This document shows positions 21,421 through 31,108 of a stretch of DNA of 64,000 nt, piece after piece. Under the pieces are notes generated by a model. The model made no database searches and was not told where the DNA came from. It saw nothing but the letters and a program-made list of their open reading frames with translations. The stretch is from Cohnella caldifontis (GTDB lineage Bacteria > Bacillota > Bacilli > Paenibacillales > Paenibacillaceae). Each line of letters starts with the position of its first letter. The first letter of the stretch is position 1. Location of the stretch: NCBI RefSeq assembly GCF_029360585.1, contig NZ_JAQZSJ010000003.1:493088-557087 (forward strand). The letters are read 5' to 3'. Both the position numbers and the translations under genes were made by a program.

Positions 21421-22893
21421 GTGTGGTTACGGGGTAGAACCGTAGCGTCCCTCATGGTGCTTACGGCCGTCGCCGCCGGAGCGGCGGTGTGGGGCGCGGT
21501 CCAGACCGGTCTGCTGCTGCCGGACGAGAATGTCCCCGTGCTGTCCGTGGACGGCGATGAACCGGGCAACGGTCTCCGGCAGGATGAGCTGGATAAGCTG
21601 AATAAAACGCTGGACTTGATCGGCGGCCAATACTTGCTCCCGATCGAACGGAAGCAGCTGATCGACGGCGCCCTTGAAGGCATGGTCGAGGCGCTTGGGG
21701 ATCCGTACTCGGTCTACCTGTCCAGCGAAGAAGCCGCGAAATTCACGGACACGACGGAAGGCGCCTTCACGGGCATCGGGGCCGATTTGAAAAAGGAGAA
21801 CGACCTGATCGTCGTCGACGCTCCGCTAAGGGGTTCGCCGGCGGAACGGGCGGGTTTGCAGCCGCATGACGTGATCCTCATGGTGAACGGTGAAAGCCTG
21901 CAGGGTTTGACGCTTAGCGAGGCCGTGGCCAAAATCCGCGGGCCGAAGGGTACGAAAGCCAAGCTGAAGGTGCTGCGGGCCGGCGCCAAAGCGCCTTTGG
22001 AGCTGGAGCTGGTGAGGGACCGGATCCCCGTGGAGACGGTGAAATCCGAGCTGGATTCCGCAGGCATCGGAAGGCTGACCATTACCCAATTCACGGCGAA
22101 CACGCCGGCGGAAACGGCGAATGAGCTGAAAGCCATGGAAGCGAAGGGATTAAAAGCGCTCATCGTCGACGTGCGGAACAATCCCGGGGGCATGACGAAC
22201 TCCGTTCAGAAAATCGCCAGCCTGCTCATCCCGCAAGGGAAGACGATCGTGCAGTACGAATATCGCGACGGGCGCAGGAAAGCGGAAACCTCGAATGGTT
22301 CCGAGGAAGGAAAACCGTACCCCATCTTCGTCCTGATGAACAAGAGCAGCGCCAGCTCCGCGGAGATTTTGGCCGGCGCGCTCAAGCAATCCGCGGGCGC
22401 GGTGCTGGTCGGGGAGACCACCTTCGGCAAAGGGACCGTGCAGATCAACAACAACGACGAGCTGGGGGATGGCAGCCTGGTGAAGCTCACGGCGTACAAA
22501 TGGCTGCTGCCCGACGGCACCTGGATCCACCACAAAGGCTTAACGCCGGATATGACGGTCGTGCAGCCGGAATATTGGCTGGCCTACAAGCTGCCGCGGG
22601 ATCGGGTGCTGAAGCGGGACGACACGGGCGAAGACGTGAAAAACCTGCAGCTGATCCTGGAAGGCGTCGGGGTTCCGGCCGACCGCAAGGACGGTTACTT
22701 CAGCGACGCCACCGAGCGGGCGCTCAAGACGTTCCAATCCCGCGAGCGGCTTCCCGTAACGGGACAGTTGGACGAGAAGACCGCGGACGGGCTGGAAGAG
22801 GCGCTTTACTCCGAGTTGCAGAAGCCGGAAAACGACACGCAGCTGCAAGCGGCCTTGGAGAAAGCGCGGGAATCGATTGGAAAACGCGAATAA
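21421..22893 (+). CDS. ctpB: carboxyl-terminal processing protease CtpB (S41A)
   Basis: A 490-aa secreted or membrane-anchored protease. In B. subtilis CtpB cuts SpoIVFA and helps release pro-sigma-K processing. Order of parts: anchor (1-25), N-terminal cap, PDZ domain (~100-180, GAFTGIGADL to KLKVLR), S41 core with nucleophile Ser in NKSSASSAEILAGALK and Lys in ETTFGKGTVQ, and a C-terminal PG_binding_1 domain (~400-470) that may hold it at the wall. The GTG at 21421 is preferred because GGAAGTGA lies at good distance; a GTG three codons earlier has none. Confidence 0.9.
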   Translation: MWLRGRTVASLMVLTAVAAGAAVWGAVQTGLLLPDENVPVLSVDGDEPGNGLRQDELDKLNKTLDLIGGQYLLPIERKQLIDGALEGMVEALGDPYSVYLSSEEAAKFTDTTEGAFTGIGADLKKENDLIVVDAPLRGSPAERAGLQPHDVILMVNGESLQGLTLSEAVAKIRGPKGTKAKLKVLRAGAKAPLELELVRDRIPVETVKSELDSAGIGRLTITQFTANTPAETANELKAMEAKGLKALIVDVRNNPGGMTNSVQKIASLLIPQGKTIVQYEYRDGRRKAETSNGSEEGKPYPIFVLMNKSSASSAEILAGALKQSAGAVLVGETTFGKGTVQINNNDELGDGSLVKLTAYKWLLPDGTWIHHKGLTPDMTVVQPEYWLAYKLPRDRVLKRDDTGEDVKNLQLILEGVGVPADRKDGYFSDATERALKTFQSRERLPVTGQLDEKTADGLEEALYSELQKPENDTQLQAALEKARESIGKRE

Positions 22894-23036
22894 GAAGCGG
22901 CGGGAGGAATTCGCGGTCCCGCCGTCGAATACTTTAGGAGGTTGGACTGGCACGGCGGAGACGCCCGCGTCCTATGGCGGCGGATCCGAAGGTGCCGGCG
23001 TCAACTCCTTTTTTTTCGGGGAAGGAAGAGAGCGGA

Positions 23037-24530
23037 ATGGAAGCGTTGCTGAGCGGGTTGCGCGAGGCGGGACAAGCGGTGGTGCAAATGCTGTCCTTGC
23101 CCTACTTCTATATCGCGTTATTGCTGGTCTGGTGGCACGAGGCCCAAACGGTCAAGCTCCAGCGGAAGCTGTTCCACGTCCGGATGCGGGGCTCGCTGTC
23201 CGTCGCGCTAATGCGCTTGGGAGCGGGCATGTTGGCCGGGATCGGCCTGTCGATCGCCGGCTTCGGCGCCGGATCGGCTTTGACGCCGGAGACGCTGCTA
23301 TGCGTATGGGCGGCGATGGTGCTGCTTGTCCTGTTCCGTTTTCGGTTTATTTGCTTGGCATATGCAGCCGGCTTGTTGGGCGTTCTGCAAGCGGTGCTGA
23401 ACGCGGTGCCCGTCCCCGACGGCCTGGACGGGGCGGGACTTGCGGTTTGGAATGCGATTCAAGGAATCGACGTGCCGGGTCTTCTGTTCCTGGCGGGGTT
23501 GCTTCATATCGCGGAGGGGCTGCTCGTCCGTCTGCAAGGCGCGAAGACGGCATTTCCGCTGTTTCTGGAAGGGAAGCGGGGGAAGCCGATCGGCGCGCAC
23601 GCCCTTTCCGGGGTATGGCCGATTCCGCTGCTGTGGCTCGTTCCCGCATCGGGTACGGACGGCTTCGCGCTGCCGTGGACTCCGCTTTTCGGGGGCGACG
23701 GCGACTCGGCGGCCCTGTGGTCGCTCATCGCGTTCCCCGTGGTGATCGGCTTCAGCGACCGTACCGAGACCTACTGGCCGGAGCAGAAGGCGAAGGATTC
23801 CGGTAACCGCCTGATCGTCTTCGGCGTGATTTTGGCGGCGCTCTCCGCGGGGGCCGTTTATTGGCCGCCGCTGGCCGCGGCCGCTTCCGTCGCGGCGCTG
23901 GTCCTGCATGAAGGGTTGCTGTGGATCAGCCGGCTCGGCGAGGCCGGGCGCCAGCCGCTGTACGTCCAAGACGGGACGGGCGTCCGGATTTTGGCGGTGC
24001 TGCCGGGTTCGCCGGCGGCGGAGATGGGGCTGATGGCCGGTGAAACGATCCGCAAAGCGAACGGAGCCGCCACCCGGACCAAAGAGGAGCTGCATGCCGC
24101 CCTTCAGCGCCAATCGGCCTTCTCCAAGATGGAGGTGGCCAACCGCGAAGGTCACCTGAAGTTTCCGCAAAGAGCCCGCTATGCCGGGGAGCACCATCAG
24201 CTCGGCCTGATCCTCGCGCCGGACGAGGAAGCTGATTTCGTGGCGGCCGCCCGCCCGGGCTCGATCTGGCAAATGCTCCGGAACGCGGGCGCCCGCAAGC
24301 GGGGCGGCCCGGCGCTTGCGGAGTTCGGCGCCGCCGGACCGGAGCAGGCGGCCTCGGTCGACGGCGTAGGCTCGCAGGAAGCGGCCAACGAGTCTGCGGC
24401 GCTTCCGCTTGACCCGGACAACGTCCCTGCGGAGCCGACCGCCGGACCCGCCCAGCCGTCCGGAGCTGCAAGCGGCCCGGCGCAGGCGGATCAGGGGCTG
24501 CCGCCCCGCCGATCCAGGAAGCCGGGATAA
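23037..24530 (+). CDS. minJ: MinJ-like polytopic PDZ protein
   Basis: A 497-aa membrane protein with six or more hydrophobic segments in the first ~300 residues. A C-terminal PDZ domain (~305-395) contains TGVRILAVLPGSPAAEMGLM and GETIRKANGAA. MinJ links DivIVA to MinD at division sites and poles in Bacillus, and its gene lies near ctpB there, which supports the call. Compared with B. subtilis MinJ (~400 aa) there is an extra low-complexity Ala/Pro/Gly tail of ~90 residues. The ATG at 23037 follows GAAGGAAG. The sequence could also be called simply a PDZ membrane protein. Confidence 0.65.
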   Translation: MEALLSGLREAGQAVVQMLSLPYFYIALLLVWWHEAQTVKLQRKLFHVRMRGSLSVALMRLGAGMLAGIGLSIAGFGAGSALTPETLLCVWAAMVLLVLFRFRFICLAYAAGLLGVLQAVLNAVPVPDGLDGAGLAVWNAIQGIDVPGLLFLAGLLHIAEGLLVRLQGAKTAFPLFLEGKRGKPIGAHALSGVWPIPLLWLVPASGTDGFALPWTPLFGGDGDSAALWSLIAFPVVIGFSDRTETYWPEQKAKDSGNRLIVFGVILAALSAGAVYWPPLAAAASVAALVLHEGLLWISRLGEAGRQPLYVQDGTGVRILAVLPGSPAAEMGLMAGETIRKANGAATRTKEELHAALQRQSAFSKMEVANREGHLKFPQRARYAGEHHQLGLILAPDEEADFVAAARPGSIWQMLRNAGARKRGGPALAEFGAAGPEQAASVDGVGSQEAANESAALPLDPDNVPAEPTAGPAQPSGAASGPAQADQGLPPRRSRKPG

Positions 24531-24563
24531 GGCAGTCTTCAACGTGTACGCATGAAGACGCGA

Positions 24564-24612
24564 AGGACCTCAACTTCCACGGCAACGCGGAGGTAGAGGT
24601 CCTCTTTGCTTG
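24564..24612 (+). terminator. terminator after minJ
   Basis: AGGACCTC-A-ACTTCC pairs with GGAGGT-A-GAGGTCCT, followed by CTCTTTGCTT. Confidence 0.75.
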
Positions 24613-24722
24613 GGGAAACTCGGGTTTGTACGGGCTCATTAAATCACACACCGGGATTTTTGGGATCGCTCCATGGGTCCTCGGGGAGAGGATTCGAGCG
24701 GTTCGCAGCGGGGGCGACGCAC

Positions 24723-24908
24723 AAGTTATGATTTTGGGCAATAACTTCTCCGCGAGCAAAGTCTCCTTCTCCGGATTGTTGCTTTGAAGCAATAACTCGG
24801 CCCTCTTGGGGCTGCGGGCTTAGGAAAATCGCCGTTTTATTGCTCGAACGCAATAATTCGTCATTGGCCAAAGGGGGAATGGCCGTTTTATTGCCTTTAA
24901 GCCATAAC
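24723..24908. repeat. intergenic repeat array 2 (TTATTGC/GCAATAA hairpins)
   Basis: Four imperfect hairpins at about 24723-24747, 24776-24796, 24835-24857 and 24887-24908. Each has an AT-rich stem close to TTATTGC...GCAATAA(C). They are separated by GC-rich spacers with a period of 52-59 bp. Confidence 0.8.
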
Positions 24909-25033
24909 TCCCATGGGACGACGGGGGTGAGGGGTCGCCGATGCATGAAAATCGAAGCCGCCACTAGAACCATTCCTATGGGGCCTGCGGGAAAACGAGG
25001 CGTCAAGCTCAGATGAACACGGTAACAAAACGA

Positions 25034-25067
25034 AACGGCCCGGCCGGAGGAAACCCGGTCGGGCCGT
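25034..25067 (-). terminator. terminator after sdpI
   Basis: AACGGCCCGGCCGG pairs with CCGGTCGGGCCGTT; on the minus strand it is followed by TTTCGTTTT. Confidence 0.75.
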
Positions 25068-25111
25068 TAGGGCCGGCAGCACTCTGCGCGGCACCCGCCT
25101 ATCCCGGTAGA

Positions 25112-25801
25112 TCAGCGGCGTTTCGCGTACAGCAGATAAGAATAAAGCGTCGGGATCAGCGCGCTGACCAGCACGGCCGCGATCAAGACGACCGCCGCAA
25201 CATAAGTGCCCGTAAACCCGGCCGCAGCCAACATGACGAGCCCGGCAACGAACCATAGACGGCCGGCGAGACGGTGCGTCATTTTCCAATTATGTTCGTC
25301 CGTCAGCGTCCAAGGGGTGCGGATCCCGAACGTGAAGTTGCTGCGGACCTGGCCGAGCCGGTTCCCGATGATCAGCCAAAGCACCCCGAACCAGCCGGTC
25401 AGCAGGCGGATCACCGGAACATCCCAGCCCAGGTTTTGGAAGATCATCATCAGCACGACGCCCAGCATGAATAGGGACAGCGCCCAGCGGAGAAGCTCGA
25501 AGAAGCCTTCGAATTTCTCGTAATTTTGCGATTTCGGATCGATCATCCGGGTGACCTTGAGCAGAAAAGGCAGCAAAATCAGCAGCGCTGCGTTCATCAG
25601 CCAAAATCCCCATTTCGGCATCGTCCCGTCTTGTTCGCCTTGCAAGTTGTAATGACTGCCGACGGGATCGGGCAGCCGATCGTTGAATACCGCCCACAGG
25701 ATGAGAAACGCCGCAGCGTTGAAAACGAGCAACAGCCAGTCGTTCCGGCTCCAGGCATTCTTGCGGATGTTTTCGTGTTCTTTCGCGCTCATGAGGCTCA
25801 T
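25112..25801 (-). CDS. sdpI: SdpI-family membrane protein
   Basis: A 229-aa polytopic protein. The N-terminal half matches DUF1648 (NDRLPDPVGSHYNLQGEQDG, a helix then a loop), and the C-terminal half matches SdpI (GNRLGQVRSNFTFGIRTPWTL then NWKMTHRLAGRLW). About six transmembrane helices. In B. subtilis SdpI protects against the SDP killing peptide and sequesters the repressor SdpR. The start overlaps the sdpR stop as ATGA, so translation is coupled; an ATG three codons in is also possible. No sdpABC toxin genes are near. Confidence 0.85.
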   Translation of the reverse strand: MSLMSAKEHENIRKNAWSRNDWLLLVFNAAAFLILWAVFNDRLPDPVGSHYNLQGEQDGTMPKWGFWLMNAALLILLPFLLKVTRMIDPKSQNYEKFEGFFELLRWALSLFMLGVVLMMIFQNLGWDVPVIRLLTGWFGVLWLIIGNRLGQVRSNFTFGIRTPWTLTDEHNWKMTHRLAGRLWFVAGLVMLAAAGFTGTYVAAVVLIAAVLVSALIPTLYSYLLYAKRR

Positions 25802-26070
25802 TCCCCTTTCCCTTTCGTTCCGATCATGCCGAGAAACCAACCCATCGCTTCCTGAATCACGGTCAGATTCAGGGAGTAGACGATATTCTGGCCTTGCCTC
25901 TCGTCCTGTACCAGCCGGGCTTGCTTGAGCAGGTTGAGATGGTGCGAAATGCTCGGCTTGGATATCGTAAAATGGTCGGCGATTTCGCCGGCGGTCAGGT
26001 CGCGGTCTTTCAGCAGCTGGATGATTTGGCGGCGGGTCGGATCCGACAAAGCTTTGAAGGCGTCGTTCAT
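25798..26070 (-). CDS. sdpR: ArsR-family autorepressor SdpR
   Basis: A 90-aa winged-helix repressor. ALSDPTRRQIIQLL, the recognition helix around ISKPSISHHLNLL and the wing DERQGQNIVYSLN are all typical. No metal-binding cysteines, as in SdpR rather than ArsR/SmtB. It is first in the sdpR-sdpI pair; AAGGAGGG precedes the ATG at 26070. Its likely operator is the palindrome at 26143-26166, so it should repress itself and sdpI. Confidence 0.88.
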   Translation of the reverse strand: MNDAFKALSDPTRRQIIQLLKDRDLTAGEIADHFTISKPSISHHLNLLKQARLVQDERQGQNIVYSLNLTVIQEAMGWFLGMIGTKGKGE

Positions 26071-26142
26071 CCTCGCACCCTCCTTTTCCGCGCGGTAGCT
26101 GGCAGCGATCCGGGTTTGTGCCATGCGCGCGCCGTATATTCG

Positions 26143-26166
26143 ATAATTAGATAATATTCTAAATAT
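26143..26166. promoter_or_regulatory. palindromic operator of sdpRI
   Basis: ATAATTAGA and TCTAAATAT are inverted repeats (8 of 9 matched) around 6 bp and cover the -10 of the sdpR promoter, the typical place for an ArsR-type repressor. Confidence 0.6.
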
Positions 26167-26180
26167 CAAATGAATGTCAA
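26151..26180 (-). promoter_or_regulatory. sigma-A promoter of sdpRI
   Basis: On the minus strand a perfect TTGACA (26180-26175), 18 bp, then TATTAT (26156-26151), about 80 bp before the sdpR start. Confidence 0.7.
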
Positions 26181-26225
26181 GGACGAGTGCCGAGCTGCGG
26201 ATGTCTTTCTGCTGATGCAACGGCC

Positions 26226-26265
26226 ATAAAAAAACCGCCCGGCCTCGGAAGGCGGGCGGTTCGGC
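26226..26265 (-). terminator. terminator after the ydjG-like gene
   Basis: The segment has complementary GC-rich arms CCGCCCGGCC and AGGCGGGCGG with a run of A's on the plus strand (a T-run on the minus strand), just past the end of the ydjG-like gene. Confidence 0.7.
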
Positions 26266-26276
26266 AGGCGAAACGT

Positions 26277-27404
26277 TCAGCTGCCTGAATATTGACCCCA
26301 TAAAGCAAGCGCGACCATCGCCGCCGCCAGGCAACCCAGCACGAAAAACGTGATTTTGACGGCGCTGCGGGGGACCCGGCCGGACACCGTGCCGGTCTGG
26401 CCGTTCACCATGTAGCGATAGGTTTTGGTTTTATACGCATATGCGGCATTCCAAACGGGGAGCAGGAGATGCTTGTACGTCACGTCATTGTAGTGGGTGC
26501 GGATGTTCAAATTGCGGATCTCGTCTCCGCCGATCTCACGGCGAATCTCGTGATCCAGCACCGAGGCTGCTTGATGCCGCGCGGCTTGCCAGCCCTGGCT
26601 CCGGGAGACGGAATAACGCTCGGCGACGAATCCGCTCAAATATTCGGGGCGATAGCCCGTCAGCTTGCGGAGATCGAAATCGCCCAGCTTCTCCAGCAAG
26701 CCCTGGTCGTAGTGTCCGGACGCCGGAATCAGGATGTCGTCGAAGCCCCGGTCGTAATCGCCGTTGGTCCAATGCCACACCGTGTACCTTTCCTGCTCGG
26801 TGTACGTCTCGGTTTTCCCGTTGACGACGCGGGTCCGGGTGACCGTCCGGTAATGGTATACGCCCACCTCGGCCGAGTAGACGGAATACGTATTCGTGTC
26901 GAACGTCCAATACGGAACGTAGATGCCGGTCAGTCGGGAAGCGGGATCCTGTTTCTTGAAATCGTTCGGCAAAAACCACCTTTTGCGTTTCCATTTTTTG
27001 AACTGCTCGATGGCTTCGGCCTGCGATATCTGAAACGGAATGACCGACTCCGGGCGGATGCTGCCGGGATTCCCTTGGGGCAGCACCTTGGGGGAACCGC
27101 AGAACGCGCACAGCGTCGCCGTCTGCCCTGCCGGAATCAGGCTTTCCCCTCCGCAGCTTTCGCAATGGATGGCCTGCTGCTCCGTACCCCAGTCGGTGAG
27201 GGCGGCGTCCTCCTCGCCTTCATCTTCCAGCGCGTGCTCCTCCGGCTGCCCCGGCATTCGGTCGATGGCCTGCTCAGCTCCGCAGTACTGGCATTTCAGC
27301 GCCTGCGCGTCCGCGTCGAACCGCATCGGCCCCCCGCAGCCTCCGCAGGGAAAACTAGCGGCCGCCTCCTTCGCCAGCGCTTCGGCTTGCGCGTTCTCCG
27401 CCAT
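26277..27404 (-). CDS. zinc-ribbon membrane protein, YdjG-like
   Basis: A 375-aa protein with two TFIIB-type zinc ribbons near the N-terminus (CGGCGGPMRF...CQYCG and CESCGGESLI...CAFCG). A ~200-residue soluble region rich in aromatic residues (YVPYWTFDTNTYSVYSAEVG) follows, then one C-terminal transmembrane helix (ITFFVLGCLAAAMVALALWG). In B. subtilis YdjG helps hold PspA at the membrane and its operon also encodes the SPFH protein YdjI, which matches the gene next door, 6 bp away. The ribosome binding site is weak, suggesting coupling to the upstream gene. Confidence 0.6.
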   Translation of the reverse strand: MAENAQAEALAKEAAASFPCGGCGGPMRFDADAQALKCQYCGAEQAIDRMPGQPEEHALEDEGEEDAALTDWGTEQQAIHCESCGGESLIPAGQTATLCAFCGSPKVLPQGNPGSIRPESVIPFQISQAEAIEQFKKWKRKRWFLPNDFKKQDPASRLTGIYVPYWTFDTNTYSVYSAEVGVYHYRTVTRTRVVNGKTETYTEQERYTVWHWTNGDYDRGFDDILIPASGHYDQGLLEKLGDFDLRKLTGYRPEYLSGFVAERYSVSRSQGWQAARHQAASVLDHEIRREIGGDEIRNLNIRTHYNDVTYKHLLLPVWNAAYAYKTKTYRYMVNGQTGTVSGRVPRSAVKITFFVLGCLAAAMVALALWGQYSGS

Positions 27405-27410
27405 CGCCGG

Positions 27411-28496
27411 TTACGCCTTCGTTCCGCATCCGGAACAGAATTTGGCGCCGGGGGACAGCTCGCTGCCGCACTCCGAGCAAAATTTCTTCGCCGGGCGGGG
27501 GGCTCCGCATTCCGGGCAGAACTTCTGGCTCGGCAGCAAGCCGTGCCCGCATTGCGCGCAGGCGACCGTGGTCTCGGAGGCTGCAGCCGCTCCGCCGCCG
27601 CTCGCCGCGGCACCCGCTCCGGCCCCGCCTTGCGGCGCCGCCGGGTTCATCGCTTGGGCGAACATTTGGCCCATCGCCATGCCGGCGCCCAGGCCGGCGC
27701 CGGTTCCGGCCACGCCGCCGTCCGGGTTGTTCGCCGCGTCGCGGATCGCTTCCGCCGCTTGGAATTTCATATACTGGTCGAGATTGCCCGCGATGTTCAT
27801 CGACGATTTGCGGTCGATCATCCGCTCGACTTCTTCCGGCAGCGACAAGTTCTCGATCGTCAGCGCGGTGAGCGAGAGGCCCATCGCCTCGAACTTGGGC
27901 TGCAGCTTTTCCACGGCTTGGCCGCCCAATTCGTCGTAGGAACTGGAGAGGTCGGCGACGGGAATTTTCGTCTCGCCCAGCAGGTCGCTCAGGCCGGAGA
28001 CGATGAGGCTTTTGAGGTAGCCCGTGATGCTTTCCGTGGAGAAGTCCCGCTTCGTTCCGAAAATCTCTTTCAGGAAGACGGCCGGATCCTTCACCTTTAC
28101 CGCATACACGCCGAATCCGCGCAGCCGGATCATGCCGAACTCCGGATCCCGCATGATGACGGGGTTCGTCGTGCCCCATTTCAGGTCGGTGAAATTCGCC
28201 GTGTTGACGAAGTAGACGTCCGCCTTGAACGGCGAATTGAACATGTGCTTCCACGCGCGAAGCGCGGTCAGAACCGGCAAGTTCTGCGTGCTAAGCTCGT
28301 AGCGTCCCGGTCCGAACACGTCGGCGATCTGCCCCTCGTTCAGGAAAATCGCCGCCTGCGATTCGCGGACCGTCAGCTGCGCGCCCATTTTGATCGCGTT
28401 GTCGTACGCCGGGAACTTGTGCACCATGACGCCCGTGTCGTCGATCCACTCGATGACCTCGATGAACTGTCCTTTAATGAACGAAAAAAGTCCCAT
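27411..28496 (-). CDS. SPFH/band-7 protein with C-terminal zinc ribbons, YdjI-like
   Basis: A 361-aa cytosolic protein. Residues ~1-215 form an SPFH domain of the bacterial 'virion core protein' type (MGLFSFIKGQFIEVIEW start). A Gly/Ala/Met-rich linker follows, then three closely spaced zinc-ribbon CxxC units (CAQCG, CPECG, CSECG, CSGCG). It resembles B. subtilis YdjI of the pspA operon, a membrane-stress set. Here it is first of a two-gene unit with the YdjG-like protein; no pspA or ydjH is adjacent. RBS GGGAGG. Confidence 0.75.
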   Translation of the reverse strand: MGLFSFIKGQFIEVIEWIDDTGVMVHKFPAYDNAIKMGAQLTVRESQAAIFLNEGQIADVFGPGRYELSTQNLPVLTALRAWKHMFNSPFKADVYFVNTANFTDLKWGTTNPVIMRDPEFGMIRLRGFGVYAVKVKDPAVFLKEIFGTKRDFSTESITGYLKSLIVSGLSDLLGETKIPVADLSSSYDELGGQAVEKLQPKFEAMGLSLTALTIENLSLPEEVERMIDRKSSMNIAGNLDQYMKFQAAEAIRDAANNPDGGVAGTGAGLGAGMAMGQMFAQAMNPAAPQGGAGAGAAASGGGAAAASETTVACAQCGHGLLPSQKFCPECGAPRPAKKFCSECGSELSPGAKFCSGCGTKA

Positions 28497-28887
28497 CGGA
28501 AACCTCCCGGAAAAGAATGGTTTTCCAAACGCTCCATGCGGTTACACTCAATCATACGTGCAGATGAGACGGTTCGATCACCGAATCGCGCAAACGCGGA
28601 TCTCGGCGCTGTCGTGCACCGCCGCGCAGGAGGTTACGAGATTTAGCGGACTTGCCGTCTCCCGCCGTCGGTTTCTCAAATTATATCAAAATTTGCCGGA
28701 TGCTTGAATCGGCATGAAAGAGAGCACACATGTTCCGCCTAGCGGCGAGTTAAGAAACTTCTTCCTCATCAGCCTAAGAAAACCTGCGGCAGTCGAGGAG
28801 TTAAGAAACTTTCTTCCTCAACTTGTCCTGATTTCTTGCGCACTTTGCGGAGCGCCCTAGAGCAGCGGGGGCATCCCTCATTCTTTT
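28497..28887. other. divergent intergenic region before uvrB
   Basis: About 390 bp between the ydjI-like start and the uvrB promoter. It contains the direct repeat pair of array 3 and otherwise no gene. Confidence 0.6.
28747..28820. repeat. intergenic repeat array 3 (GAGTTAAGAAACTT type)
   Basis: GAGTTAAGAAACTT followed by CTTCCTCA occurs at 28747-28768 and, with one extra T, at 28798-28820, 51 bp apart. Each copy contains a small AAGTTTCTT-type stem. Confidence 0.75.
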
Positions 28888-28916
28888 TTGACTCGCAATT
28901 GGCAAAACGGTATAAT
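28888..28916 (+). promoter_or_regulatory. sigma-A promoter of uvrB
   Basis: TTGACT, 17 bp, TATAAT. Transcription would start near 28923, inside the LexA-like box. Confidence 0.85.
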
Positions 28917-28921
28917 GAATG

Positions 28922-28935
28922 GGAACACACATTCG
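28922..28935. promoter_or_regulatory. LexA-like operator of uvrB
   Basis: GGAACACACATTCG differs from the Firmicute SOS box (CGAAC-RNRY-GTTCG) at two positions and begins 5 bp after the -10. The uvrA promoter has the same box at the same distance. Confidence 0.65.
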
Positions 28936-29017
28936 CGATTTCAGTCCTTCATTCATACAAAAGTTTCGTTCGATCAGGCAAGCGGCGGCTTGCGGAAATG
29001 GAGGGTTTCCACGACCC

Positions 29018-31021
<2,004 letters not shown>

Positions 31022-31108
31022 CCCGCAGCGTTCGCGTGTCCGGCTGCGCGCGGTTTGCAGGTCGATTGAGACCGTTCTTCACCATCCAATACGAGAAGGC
31101 GGGTTTCC

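Larger units (their letters stand above)
24531..25111. other. gene-free stretch: terminators and repeat array
   Basis: About 580 bp between convergent genes. It holds the minJ terminator (24564-24612), four hairpin repeats (24723-24908) and the sdpI terminator (25034-25067). No coding frame is convincing. Confidence 0.7.

Noticed and set aside
22877..23806. Arg/Gly-rich frame overlapping the start of minJ
   Set aside because: It runs through the minJ coding sequence in another frame; composition is that of a shadow frame and minJ has the better site and domain content.
24723..24908. Possible CRISPR array
   Set aside because: Units differ from one another, form hairpins of varying sequence, and there are no cas genes or uniform spacers.
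28550..28600. Possible sigma-W promoter for the ydjI-like gene (AACC ... CGTA on the minus strand)
   Set aside because: The gap between the two elements is 13 bp rather than the 16-17 required, so the match is not convincing.
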